Source of the DNA: Rhodococcus triatomae BKS 15-14
Lineage (GTDB): Bacteria; Actinomycetota; Actinomycetes; Mycobacteriales; Mycobacteriaceae
Length of the DNA stretch: 64,000 nucleotides
Reading direction: 5' to 3'
NCBI GenBank assembly: GCA_000341795.1
Contig: AODO01000032.1
Span: 1-64,000, forward strand
Made by a program: the position numbers and the translations under genes. Position 1 is the stretch's first letter, and each line of letters opens with the position of its first letter. The notes under the pieces were generated by a model. That model ran no database searches, was not told where the DNA came from, and was given only the letters and a program-made list of their open reading frames with translations. Below are positions 34,846 through 44,100 of the stretch, piece after piece.

Positions 34846-35381
34846 CGCCCCGTATCCCACCTGGCCGGTTGCGCAGGCTCGGTCCCGTGAACTGGACGGT
34901 GTGGCGGGTGGTGTCGCTGGTGTCGCGCACCCCCGACGCCCAGTTGTTCAGCACCCTCGGGCGGGCAGGTGGCACGTACCGGGGCTGGCTGCACTTCGCG
35001 GCGACCGTGCTCATGCCGGGCGGCCGGATCTCCCGGCACGAGACCGAACTCGTGATCATCCGGGTCGCGCACCTTCGCGGCTGCGACTACGAGATGGACC
35101 ACCACATCCGGCTCAGCCGACGCGCGGGCGTGACGCCGGAAATCCTGGCCCGCGCTCTGATCGGCTCGGAGGCCGACGGTTGGAGCGATCGACACCGCGC
35201 GATGCTGGCGGCGGTCGACGAACTCATCACCGGCAAGGACCTGAGCGACACCGCCTGGGCGGCGCTGTCGAGGCACCTGAACGACCGCGGGATGATCGAG
35301 TTCGTCCTCCTGGTCGGCCAGTACGACATGCTCGCCACCACGATCACGACCCTGCGCATCGACCGCGACACCTTCCACTGA
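34842..35381 (+). CDS. Carboxymuconolactone decarboxylase/AhpD-family protein
   Basis: A 179-aa all-helical protein of the CMD/AhpD superfamily. The core RVAHLRGCDYEMDHHIRLSRRAGVTPE carries one Cys and a following His pair, where AhpD peroxidase partners have CxxC...H. The second redox Cys is missing, so disulfide-type AhpD activity is unlikely. It is translationally coupled to the atypical SDR (ATGA). Role unknown; the pair may form one two-component enzyme or binding unit. Confidence 0.85.
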   Translation: MTPRIPPGRLRRLGPVNWTVWRVVSLVSRTPDAQLFSTLGRAGGTYRGWLHFAATVLMPGGRISRHETELVIIRVAHLRGCDYEMDHHIRLSRRAGVTPEILARALIGSEADGWSDRHRAMLAAVDELITGKDLSDTAWAALSRHLNDRGMIEFVLLVGQYDMLATTITTLRIDRDTFH

Positions 35382-35387
35382 CCCCCT

Positions 35388-35398
35388 CCCCCCCCCCC
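35388..35398 (+). repeat. Run of 11 cytosines
   Basis: A C11 homopolymer just after the CMD-like gene, followed by GGGGTGAGGGG. Flanking C and G tracts could form a hairpin. Such runs are prone to slippage and to sequencing error. Confidence 0.9.
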
Positions 35399-35572
35399 GG
35401 GGTGAGGGGAGATGGCGCGGCTGTGCTCACAGCGGACCGCGCGAAGGCAAGCCGGTGTGACGTTGTCGACGACGAACCGTCCGTCGCTTACGAATGCGCC
35501 CGCGATCGGGCTAGCCTGACTTCTTTCGGCCGTGACACTCGTCCGTGCCCCCAATCGGTAGGAAATTTCGCT

Positions 35573-37057
35573 ATGTCCGTTGAGGTCAAGGACGCCTCCC
35601 TCCCGCATCCCGACCACGACAATCCCAATCACGCCCGCCGCTGGCTGGTGCTGTGCATCGTCGGACTCGCCCAGCTGACGGTCGTGCTCGACGCCACCAT
35701 CGTCTCGATCGCCCTGCCCCAGGCCCAGCTCGACCTCGGGATCAGCGACGGCGACCGGCACTGGGCCGTCACCGCGTACGCGCTGGCATTCGGCGCGCTG
35801 CTGCTTCTGGGCGGTCGCATCGCCGACTTCTGGGGACGCAAGCGTTCCTTCATGGTCGGCATGATCGGGTTCGCCATCGCGTCGGCGGTCGGCGGCCTGG
35901 CTCAGACGGGTGTGCAACTGTTCGCTGCGCGCGCCGGCCAGGGTGTGTTCGCGGCGCTCCTGGCGCCTGCGGCCCTGGCCATTCTGACCACGACGTTCAC
36001 CGAGGGACGTGAGCGCGCCAAGGCGTTCGCCGTGTACGGCGCCATCTCGGGCGGCGGCGCCGCCGTCGGTCTGCTTCTCGGCGGCCTCCTCACCGAGTAC
36101 GTCGACTGGCGGTGGTGCCTGCTGGTGAACGTCCCGGTCGCACTGTTCGCCCTCGCCGTCACCGCTCCGATCGTGCGGGAAACCAAGGCGCACGGTGACG
36201 TTCGTTACGACATTCCGGGAACCGTCCTGGTCGCCCTCGGGCTCGGTGCACTCGTGTACGGGTTCACCCAAGCCGAGAAGCACGGCTGGGATTCCGCTCC
36301 GGCCATCGGTTTCGTGGTCGTCGGTCTGCTGGCACTCGGGGCGTTCGTCGCGGTCGAGAAGAGGTCCTCTCATCCCCTGCTGCCGCTGTACATTCCGTGG
36401 GACCGCAATCGTGCACCGGGTCTGATCGGCTCCCTGGTGATCGGCTCGGTGCTGATCGGCGGCACCCTGTATCTGACGTTCTACCTGCAGATCGTGCTCG
36501 GCATGAGTCCGTTCGTGTCCGGGGTGGCGTCCCTTCCGTTGACGGTGGCGATCACCGTCGCCGCGGGTGTCGCGGCTCAGGCGAGCACACGCATCGGACC
36601 CAAGGTGCCGATGGCGGTCGGCCCGGTCGTCGCGGCGGCGGGCCTGGTGCTGATGCTGACGCGGATCGACGTCGACAGCTCCTACTGGACCGTCGTGCTG
36701 CCTGCGCTGCTCGTGCTCGGTTTCGGTATCGGACTGATGATCGCCCCGATGCAGAACGTCGCGCTGGTCGGCGTGCGGGACCACGACGCGGGCGCTGCGA
36801 GCGCCCTCGTCAACGCCGCCATGCAGATCGGTGGCGCACTCGGCACGGCACTGTTCACGACGATCTATGTTTCCGCGAAGTCGTCGTACTCCACGAGCAA
36901 CCCTGCCGCGCACCCGTTCTCGGTCGAGGTGTCCGGGTACGCACACGTGTTCGGCTGGGCCGCCGTGTTCCTTGTGATCGTCTCCCCGATCGTGATGGCG
37001 CTGGTGCGGGTCACGAAGGACGAACTGCCCGCGGAGGGCGCCGTCGGCGTCCACTAG
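35573..37057 (+). CDS. MFS drug exporter, DHA2 family (EmrB/QacA-type)
   Basis: A 494-aa proton-driven exporter with 14 predicted helices. Recognisable motifs are VVLDATIVSIALPQAQ in helix 1 (motif D1), GGRIADFWGRKR in the 2-3 loop (motif A) and GQGVFAALLAPAALA (motif B region). Motif C is represented by GAISGGGAAVGLLLGGLL in helix 5. It confers multidrug efflux in related systems; the substrate here is unknown. It is preceded by about 190 bp containing the C11 run and followed by a strong terminator. No regulator is adjacent. Confidence 0.9.
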   Translation: MSVEVKDASLPHPDHDNPNHARRWLVLCIVGLAQLTVVLDATIVSIALPQAQLDLGISDGDRHWAVTAYALAFGALLLLGGRIADFWGRKRSFMVGMIGFAIASAVGGLAQTGVQLFAARAGQGVFAALLAPAALAILTTTFTEGRERAKAFAVYGAISGGGAAVGLLLGGLLTEYVDWRWCLLVNVPVALFALAVTAPIVRETKAHGDVRYDIPGTVLVALGLGALVYGFTQAEKHGWDSAPAIGFVVVGLLALGAFVAVEKRSSHPLLPLYIPWDRNRAPGLIGSLVIGSVLIGGTLYLTFYLQIVLGMSPFVSGVASLPLTVAITVAAGVAAQASTRIGPKVPMAVGPVVAAAGLVLMLTRIDVDSSYWTVVLPALLVLGFGIGLMIAPMQNVALVGVRDHDAGAASALVNAAMQIGGALGTALFTTIYVSAKSSYSTSNPAAHPFSVEVSGYAHVFGWAAVFLVIVSPIVMALVRVTKDELPAEGAVGVH

Positions 37058-37065
37058 TCACCCTG

Positions 37066-37112
37066 GTGAGGGGAACCCTCGGCCGGTCCAACCGGCCGTG
37101 GGTTCCCCTCAC
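37066..37112 (+). terminator. Strong hairpin after MFS exporter
   Basis: Outer arms GTGAGGGGAACCC / GGGTTCCCCTCAC and inner arms GGCCGGT / ACCGGCC give a nearly continuous 20-bp stem, 9 bp beyond the stop codon. Confidence 0.8.
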
Positions 37113-37195
37113 CCGTCGTCGCCCGGTTTGGCTCGTTGCACGGGTGGGAATGCGGTGGGGGACCGAGTTCCCACCGCGAGGCGAGAGGAGCAACC

Positions 37196-37648
37196 ATGAC
37201 CGACGTCCGCCACCCCGGAAAAGTCCCACCACGAACAGGCGAACCTCCCGGGCCCGCGCGGCAGGTCGACGATCTCTCGACAGCGGCGTTGATCGAACGA
37301 CTCACCGACCAGGTGACGACGTTGGTCCGCACCGAGATCAGACACGGTGTCGCCGAGATCAAGGACAAGGGCTCGCGCGTCGGCGTGGGTGTCGGCGTGT
37401 CCGGCGCCGGGGTTCTCCTGCTGCTGTTCGGTTTCGGAACGCTCGTCGCCGCCGCCGTCCTCGGTCTCGCGGTCGCGCTCGATCCGTGGCTGGCGGCGCT
37501 GGTCGTCGCGGCGATCCTGATCGTGATCGGCGGCGGTCTCGCGGCCGTCGGCGGCCGGAAGACGAAGGACGCGCTGCCCCCGACACCGGAGCAGACCACC
37601 CGCAGCGTCCAGGAGGACGTGGCGACAGTGAAGGAGAACTGGCGATGA
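37196..37648 (+). CDS. Actinobacterial holin-X-type (DUF1469) membrane protein
   Basis: A 150-aa protein with a charged amphipathic N-terminal region (about 25-60, LIERLTDQVTTLVRTEIRHGVAEIK) and two hydrophobic helices (about 65-85 and 92-112). This is the phage_holin_3_6/DUF1469 layout, common in actinobacterial chromosomes with no prophage. ATG 37196 follows GAGAGGAG. It overlaps the next gene by 4 bp. A role in envelope stress or membrane organisation is possible but not shown. Confidence 0.82.
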   Translation: MTDVRHPGKVPPRTGEPPGPARQVDDLSTAALIERLTDQVTTLVRTEIRHGVAEIKDKGSRVGVGVGVSGAGVLLLLFGFGTLVAAAVLGLAVALDPWLAALVVAAILIVIGGGLAAVGGRKTKDALPPTPEQTTRSVQEDVATVKENWR

Positions 37649-37890
37649 CGGGCGACACGAACGAGGTCGAGGAGCTGGCCGCGGCAGCCGAGCACCAGCG
37701 CGCAGAACTGGCGACCACCGTGGAGGCGCTCGCGGACAAGGCCGACGTGACGGGCAGGGCGAAAACGAAGGCGCGCACCGAACTGGAACGGGTGCGGCAC
37801 GATCCGAAACTCGCCGCGCTGCTGGCCGGGGCCGTCGCGGGTGTGGTCACCGTCGCCACCCTGCGCCGAATCCGGCGCAACCACCATTGA
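37645..37890 (+). CDS. DUF3618 protein
   Basis: An 81-aa protein with an amphipathic N-terminal half (EELAAAAEHQRAELATTVEALADKADVTGRAKTKA) and a single hydrophobic segment (LAALLAGAVAGVVTVATL, about 54-71), ending in a basic His-containing tail. It matches DUF3618, which routinely follows the DUF1469 protein. ATGA overlap with the upstream gene indicates translational coupling and probably a membrane complex. Confidence 0.8.
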   Translation: MTGDTNEVEELAAAAEHQRAELATTVEALADKADVTGRAKTKARTELERVRHDPKLAALLAGAVAGVVTVATLRRIRRNHH

Positions 37891-37957
37891 TCCACCGCCG
37901 CGGCGCCCTCGCGCGGGTGTGTCGCACGAGGGCGCCTTCGCGCCGTGTGGATCGGGT

Positions 37958-38812
37958 TCACAGCGCGGCGCGCAGCACCTCCACCGCGGGGGTCGAGTTG
38001 CGGCCGATCAGTCGCTGCAGGTCGCCGCTCTCGGTGTCGAGTGCACCCACCTTGATGCCGGCGTCGGCACTGGCGAGCATGCCCGCGTAGACGGGAGGAA
38101 GGCCCGCGCCTTCGAGCGCGGCCTCGTACTGCTCGACCGGAAGGTCCTGGTACACAACCTTCTTGCCCGTGGCGTCGGACATCGCGGCGGCCAGTTCGGC
38201 GAGGGTGAGCCGCTCGTCGCCCCCGAGTTCGTAGATCTTGCCCGCCTGCCCGTCGGAGAGCAGCACGACCGCGGCGGCGTCGGCGTAGTCGACGCGCGCC
38301 GCGCCTGCCACGCGACCCTCGCCGCCCGCACCGGCCAGTACGCCGCGCTCCGCGGTCCCGGCGAGGTCCGCGGTGTAGTTCTCCCAGTACCAGCCGTTGC
38401 GCAGCAGTGCGTGGTCGATGCCGGACTTCGCGAGCAGTTCCTCGGTCGCCTTGTGCTCGGGGGCGAGGGACAGCGGGCTCTGCGCCGCGTCGAGCACCGA
38501 GGTGTAGGCGACGAATCCGACTCCGGCGGCCTTCGCGGCCTCGATGACGTTGGTGTGCTGCGGGAGCCGATGCCCCACCTCACTGCCGGAGATCAGGAGC
38601 AGCTTGTCGACGCCGGCGAGCGCGGCGGTGAGGGCGGCGGGGTCGGAATAGTCTGCGACGCGCACCTGGACGCCCTTGTCCGCGAGGTCGGCGGCCTTCT
38701 CGGCGTCGCGAACGACGGCGACGAGGTCGGCGGCGGGGGCGCCGCGCGTGAGCAGTGCGTCGACGACGAGCCGGCCGAGGTGGCCGGTGGCTCCGGTGAT
38801 GGCGATGGTCAT
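37958..38812 (-). CDS. NmrA-like NAD(P)H:quinone oxidoreductase (QorB/Qor2-type)
   Basis: A 284-aa atypical SDR with NAD(P)-binding motif ITGATGHLGRLVVDALL (about residues 4-20), followed by LLLISGSEVGHRLPQHTNVIEAAKAAGV and LRNGWYWENYT. This is the pattern of YtfG/QorB quinone reductases that protect against quinone and oxidative stress. ATG 38812 has GGAGGAA upstream. It is divergent from an HxlR regulator with a single Cys, as in the Corynebacterium qor2-qorR pair, and an inverted repeat lies between. Confidence 0.85.
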   Translation of the reverse strand: MTIAITGATGHLGRLVVDALLTRGAPAADLVAVVRDAEKAADLADKGVQVRVADYSDPAALTAALAGVDKLLLISGSEVGHRLPQHTNVIEAAKAAGVGFVAYTSVLDAAQSPLSLAPEHKATEELLAKSGIDHALLRNGWYWENYTADLAGTAERGVLAGAGGEGRVAGAARVDYADAAAVVLLSDGQAGKIYELGGDERLTLAELAAAMSDATGKKVVYQDLPVEQYEAALEGAGLPPVYAGMLASADAGIKVGALDTESGDLQRLIGRNSTPAVEVLRAAL

Positions 38813-38857
38813 TGAGTGTTCCTCCACGAATCAGGGCACAAAGCTTCCCTGTCATCA

Positions 38858-38880
38858 TGCACTTATTTTTAGTAAGTGCA
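38858..38880. promoter_or_regulatory. HxlR-type operator candidate
   Basis: TGCACTTA (38858-38865) and TAAGTGCA (38873-38880) form a perfect 8-bp inverted repeat with a 7-bp AT-rich spacer, between the oxidoreductase and its divergent HxlR regulator. It is the only AT-rich stretch nearby. Confidence 0.65.
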
Positions 38881-38915
38881 ACACCAGAAGGTAGTGCTAA
38901 CTGTTCGACCAGTAG

Positions 38916-38921
38916 TAACCT
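38916..38921 (+). promoter_or_regulatory. -10 element, leaderless HxlR gene
   Basis: TAACCT followed by 7 nt and then the ATG at 38929, with no ribosome site. Confidence 0.45.
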
Positions 38922-38928
38922 GGGCTGC

Positions 38929-39327
38929 ATGAGCGCCCCCGACCTGCCCGTATCCGAGCCGAGCCCCGACTTCGCGGCCGACGTGTTCGAGCGCGCGTGT
39001 CCGTCACGGGACGTGGTCCACACGATCACCGGACGCTGGGGATTGCTGGCGCTGCTCGCGCTCAACGAGGGTCCGTACCGGTTCGGCGCGCTGCGACGCC
39101 GGGTCGACGGCGTCAGTGAGCGGATGTTGGCGCAGAGCCTGCAGGCACTGGAACGGTCCGGCTTCGTGCACCGTGAGGTTCTCGAGGCGATCCCACCCAA
39201 GGTCGAGTACAGCCTGACGGCGAGGGGCGAGCAGGTCGCGGCGGACCTGATGTCACTGGTTCACCTCGTCGAGTCGCAGATGCCCGACATCCTGGCCGAT
39301 CAGGCCGAGTACGACAGAGGTCGCTGA
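38929..39327 (+). CDS. HxlR-family (DUF24) redox-type regulator
   Basis: A 132-aa winged-helix regulator. ERACPSRDVVHTITGRWGLLALLAL holds the N-terminal Cys24 and the first helices, and FGALRRRVDGVSERMLAQSLQALERSGFVHRE is the HTH. Cys24 is the only cysteine and sits where QorR and HypR carry a redox-sensing thiol. It is divergent from a quinone oxidoreductase with the inverted repeat at 38858-38880 between them. Oxidation-relieved repression of both genes is the likely mode. Confidence 0.88.
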   Translation: MSAPDLPVSEPSPDFAADVFERACPSRDVVHTITGRWGLLALLALNEGPYRFGALRRRVDGVSERMLAQSLQALERSGFVHREVLEAIPPKVEYSLTARGEQVAADLMSLVHLVESQMPDILADQAEYDRGR

Positions 39328-39332
39328 CACAC

Positions 39333-39380
39333 CCCTGTGCGTGGGTTCGGTAGCCAGGACTACCGAACCCACGCACAGGG
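39333..39380. terminator. 21-bp perfect hairpin between HxlR and allophanate hydrolase
   Basis: Arms at 39333-39353 and 39360-39380 are perfect inverted repeats around a 6-nt loop, between two convergent stops. Its right arm and the following GGCGGC-GGG-GCCGCC resemble the sequence after lpd (50661-50693). Confidence 0.85.
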
Positions 39381-39393
39381 CGGCGGGCCGCCT
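39360..39393 (-). repeat. Extragenic repeat element, copy 1
   Basis: CTACCGAACCCACGCAC then AGGGCGGCGGGCCGCC up to the allophanate hydrolase stop codon. It aligns with 50661-50693 with few differences; the first half doubles as the arm of the 21-bp terminator. Confidence 0.55.
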
Positions 39394-41104
39394 ACACCCA
39401 GCCGCCCCGCTCCGTGATGTCGGCCGCGCCGTCGACGGCGTCGTGGGTGCAGCTGAAGCCGACGACACTCCGCCCGTCCGACAGTTCGACGCTCGTCAGC
39501 GCCATGGGTGCGGGCAGTGCGCCGAGGAAGGAGCCGAGGCCCGCGGCGGACACCCGGAACACCTCACCTCGGATCGGTGCACCGAGCCCCGGCCCGCGCC
39601 GCACCAGCCCCGGCTTCGGCGGCACCGTGTCGAGCGCGTACAGCCGGTAGGCGTCGGTGGTGGAGACGGCGCCGGTGAACCGGGCACCGATGTCCTCGAG
39701 CTGGAAGTGCAGCGGCTGCCCGCGCAGGTGTGCGCCGAACACCGCGAGCTCCACTCCCCCGTCGACGAGCGCAGGCGCCGGCACCCCCGTGAGCCGGGCA
39801 CCGAGATCGACCGCCACCTGGTCGTCGAACGCGGGGACGACGAACATGACGCCGAACGGATGCCCTTCCGCGGTCGCCGCGCCGGGCACCGCGACCGCGG
39901 CCATGTCGAGCAGGTTGCAGAAGTTCGTGTACGTGCCCATCCGACGGTTGATCCCGAGCGGGTCGGCCTGCACCGCCGCGATCGTCGGATGCTCCGTCGT
40001 CGTCGGCAGCAGCAGGGCGTCGCAGCCCGCGAGTGTGGCTGCGGCGGCGACCTTCGCGCGGCGCAGCGCGTCCAGGTCGGTGACGAGTTCGTGCGCGGCA
40101 GGCGCCTTCGCTCCCGCGACGATCGCCGCCACGGTGGGATCGGCTCCGGCGGGCGAACTGTCGAGGAACTGCCCGACCGCGGCGTACCGCTGTGCGACGA
40201 CGGCACCGTCGTACAACAGCGTGGCCGCGTCGAGCAGGCCGGAGATGTCGACGGTCCGCGTCGCGACGCCGGTCGCCTCGAGCGCCGAGACGGTGGCGTC
40301 GAACGCGGCGCGGTACTCGGGGCTCAGGGGCTCCAGGTCCTCGGCGCGTGGCACCGCGACCACCGGGGCGGCCGGGGCGGCGAGGCGGACGTCCGCCGGC
40401 CACCTCCGACTGCGGGGGTCACGTGTGTCGGGACCGGCCATGACGCGCGCCGCGGCGACAGCGCAGTCCAGGTCGGTGGCGAACACGGTGAGGCAGTCGT
40501 AGTCGACACAGGCCGGGACGACACCGTGGGTGGGGATCACGCCGAGCGAGAGCTTGAGCCCGACGAGGCCCGCGAACGCGGCGGGCACCCGGCCGGATCC
40601 GGCGGTGTCGGTGCCGATGCCGATGTCGGCGATCCCGAGTGCGACGGCGACCGCGGAGCCGGAACTCGACCCCCCCGAGACCCGCTCGGGATCCCAGGAC
40701 CCGCGGACCGCGCCGTACGGACTGCGGGTGCCGACCAGGCCGGTCGCGAACTGGTCGAGGTTTGTCTTGCCCAGCACGACCGCGCCCTGCTCGACCAGCC
40801 GGGCCACACCGCTCGCCGTCTCGGTCGCCGGGTACGCGAACTCGGGGCATGCCGCGGTCGTCGGTAGACCCGCGACGTCGACGTTGTCCTTGACCGCGAC
40901 GAGCAGGCCCGCCAGTGGCAGGTCGTCTCCCGCCGCGAGGCGGTCCTCGACGGCGCGTGCGTCGGCGAGGACGTCGGTTTCGCTGCGCAGCAGGATCCAC
41001 ACCTCGGGCCGGTCGACCTCGGCGATGCGCCGGAACGCCCGCACGACACGGTCGGTCGGCGACAGTGTGCCTGCCAGTTCAGCGACGTTGCCGACTGCGT
41101 TCAT
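39392..41104 (-). CDS. atzF: Allophanate hydrolase
   Basis: Hydrolyses allophanate, the product of urea carboxylase, to ammonia and CO2. The 570-aa protein has the amidase-signature domain (about 1-440) with Lys72 in VAVKDNVDV, cis-Ser146 in GGSSSGSA and nucleophile Ser170 in GTDTAGSGR. The C-terminal domain (about 450-570) of AtzF type includes FQLEDIGARF and GLVRRGPGLG. ATG 41104 lies 2 bp after the urea carboxylase stop. It is the last gene of the urea block. Confidence 0.95.
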   Translation of the reverse strand: MNAVGNVAELAGTLSPTDRVVRAFRRIAEVDRPEVWILLRSETDVLADARAVEDRLAAGDDLPLAGLLVAVKDNVDVAGLPTTAACPEFAYPATETASGVARLVEQGAVVLGKTNLDQFATGLVGTRSPYGAVRGSWDPERVSGGSSSGSAVAVALGIADIGIGTDTAGSGRVPAAFAGLVGLKLSLGVIPTHGVVPACVDYDCLTVFATDLDCAVAAARVMAGPDTRDPRSRRWPADVRLAAPAAPVVAVPRAEDLEPLSPEYRAAFDATVSALEATGVATRTVDISGLLDAATLLYDGAVVAQRYAAVGQFLDSSPAGADPTVAAIVAGAKAPAAHELVTDLDALRRAKVAAAATLAGCDALLLPTTTEHPTIAAVQADPLGINRRMGTYTNFCNLLDMAAVAVPGAATAEGHPFGVMFVVPAFDDQVAVDLGARLTGVPAPALVDGGVELAVFGAHLRGQPLHFQLEDIGARFTGAVSTTDAYRLYALDTVPPKPGLVRRGPGLGAPIRGEVFRVSAAGLGSFLGALPAPMALTSVELSDGRSVVGFSCTHDAVDGAADITERGGWV

Positions 41105-41106
41105 GA

Positions 41107-44100
41107 TCACGCGACTCCCATCACGACGAGCGGGGTTCCCGGCTGTACCCGTGCACCCGGTTCGACGAGCACGTCGAGCACGGTTCCCGCAGAGTTGAAC
41201 GGTACCGGCATCTCCAGCTTCATCGCCTCGAGGATCACGGCGTCCCCACCGGCCTCCACGATGTCGCCCGGTTCGACCGCGACCCGCCACACGGTCCCGA
41301 CCATGGGCGCCTCCACGACGACGGCGCCCGCGGGCAGCACGAGATCGGCGACCTCCGGCTCGGGCACGGCGGACTCGACGCGGTCGAACTCGCCCGCGGC
41401 GCGCCACGCCTCCTTCTCCGCCTCGAACGCGGCGCCCTGCCTCGTGTTGAACTCGGCGATCGACTCGGCGTTGTCCTCGAGGAAGCGCAGATGGTCGGCG
41501 AGCGCGAAGGTGCCCTCGGTGATCTCCGCGTTGAATCGGCCCGCAGCGGCCTCCGCGCGGAACTCGGTGAGTTGTTCGGGGGTGACGGGTTCCCAGACGA
41601 TGCGGTCGAAGAATCGGAACAGCCAGGGCCTGCCGTCCTCGAACGGCCCCTGCTGCCGGTATCCGGACCAGATCGGGACGGTCCGGCCGATCAGCTGGTA
41701 CCCACCGGGCGATTCCATTCCGTAGACGCAGAGGTACTTCCCGCCGATGCCGACGGCATCCGACGGCGTCCACGTGCGGGCCGGGTTGTACTTCGTCGTC
41801 ACCAGCCGATGCCGGGGGTCGAGCGGAACGGCCAGTGGCGCACCCAGATACACGTCGCCGAGGCCGAGAACCAGGTACTCGGCGTCGAAGACGGCGTCCC
41901 GTACCTGGTCGACGGAGTCGAGTCCGTTGATGCGGCGGATGAACTCGGTGTTCGACGGCAGCCACGGCGCGGCGTCGCGCACGCCCGCCCGGTAGCGGTC
42001 GATGGCCTCGGCGATCGACGGGTCGTCGAACGAGAGCGGCAGCCGGATCGTGCGGCTCGGCACGACGAGGTCACCGGTCGCGGGCAGCAGGTCCTCGATG
42101 TCCTGGAGGACGTCGAGCAGCGCCCGCGCCGGCAGCGCGTCGGGGTCGAAGTGCAGGTGCAGGGACCGCACGCCGGGGGTGACGTCGATCAGTCCCGGCA
42201 CGGCGCGTTCGGCCAGCGCCACCGACAGGGCGTGCACCCGCATGCGCAGACCGAGGTCGAGCTCCATCTCGCCGTACTCGACGAGCAGGTTGTCGTCGCC
42301 GCCGCGCAGGTAGACCACCGCCGGGCGGCCGAGGATCTCCTCGCGCCGCGCCAGTACGCCGCCGTCGGAACTCGCCGCGCGGGCCGTCGACGGCGGCAGC
42401 TGTGCGGCCCGAACGGAATTCGACGCACGCAGCATGTCGGCGCCACCCTCGGTGACGGGCACGAACCGCACCTGGTCACCGGGCCGGATCTGGCCGAGCT
42501 TCCAGCGGTGTGCGCTGGTGACGGTCAGCGGGCACGCGAAACCACCGAGGCTCGGGCCGTCCGGGCCGAGCAGGATCGGGGTGTCACCCGAGACGTTCAG
42601 TGCGCCGACGCTGTACGGGTTGTCGTGCAGGTTGGACGGGTGCAGTCCCGCCTCGCCTCCGTCGGTACGCGACCAGGTCGGCTTCGGGCCGTCGAGCCGG
42701 ATACCGGTCCGGTTGGCGTGCGCGGCCGCCGTCCAGGTGGTGTCGTAGAACTGCGCCATGTCGGAGTCGGTGAAGTACGACGGAGCCGGCTGCGGCCCCT
42801 CGCCGACCGCGAGGTGCCAGGTGTGTCCGAACACCGGACGATCCTGCGCCGGAACGATCGTCGGTTCCGCGAGGTCGTCATCGGTCTGCGCGAGTGCCAG
42901 GACGTCGCCGGTGGCGAGCGCTCGACCGGTGACGCCGCCGAACCCGCCGAGCGTGAAGGTGGAGGCACTGCCGAGGTAGCGGGGAGCGTCGATGCCACCG
43001 CGAACCGCGACGTAGACGCGCAGTCCCTCACCGGCCGGGCTGCCGACGTCGAGGACGCCACCGGCGGGCACCTCGACCGGCTCCCACATCGGCACCGCGT
43101 CACCGTTCACGGTCACCGGGGCGGGTGCCCCGCCGACGCACACGACTGTGGCCTCGGCGAACTCCAGTTGCGGACCCTGCAGGGTGCATTCGAGCCCGAC
43201 GGCGTCGGGGGTGTTGCCGACGGCGGTGTTCACCAGGGTGAAGGACAGGTCGTCCATCGGACCCGACGGCGGAATGCCGACCTCCCAGTAGCCGAGGCGG
43301 CCCGGGTGGTCCTGGAGCGTGGTCATGGTCCCCGGCCGGAGCACGTCCACCCGCGGTCCCCCGACCACCAGCTCGGCGAGGGTACCGGTGGTCTGGCCGC
43401 CGCCGAGGACGACCGGGAGCGCCGTGATCGCCCGCAGCTGCGGCAGATTGGTGGCGATGCCGTGGATCGCGGTCTCGTCCAGTGCGGCGCCGAGCGCGGC
43501 GAACGCTCCCGCGCGGGTGCTGCTCGCGGTGACGATCTTGGCGATCATCGGGTCGTAGTGCTCGCTGACCGTGGTGCCGGTGTCCACCCAGGTCTCCACC
43601 CGGGTGTGCGCGGGGAACTCGACGCTGGTGAGCAGCCCGGCGGACGGGCGGTACTCACGCCCCGGATCCTCCGCGTACACGCGGGCCTCGACGGCGTGCC
43701 CGGTGATCTCGGGCCCGCTGTCGGGGAGCTCGTCGAGCATCGAGTTGTCGCCACCGGCCAGGCGCAGCATCCACGCGACCAGGTCGACGCCCGTCACCTC
43801 CTCGGTGACGGGGTGCTCGACCTGCAGGCGGGTGTTCATCTCCAGGAAGGACGCCTCGCCGCGATCCACGTCGTACACGAACTCGACGGTGCCGGCGGAG
43901 CGGTAGTCGACGGAGGACGCGAGGGCACGCGAGGACGAGAGCAGCTGGTCGACAACGGCGTCCGAGAGACCGAAGGCGGGCGCCTCCTCGACGACCTTCT
44001 GGTTCCGGCGCTGCAGCGAGCAGTCGCGGGTGCCGAGACTGAGGGTGCGGCCCGCGCCGTCGCCGAACACCTGGACCTCGACGTGCCGGGCGTGGGCGAC

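Noticed and set aside
37196-37890. Prophage holin remnant
   Set aside because: DUF1469/holin-X with DUF3618 is a standard chromosomal pair in actinobacteria, and no phage genes surround it.
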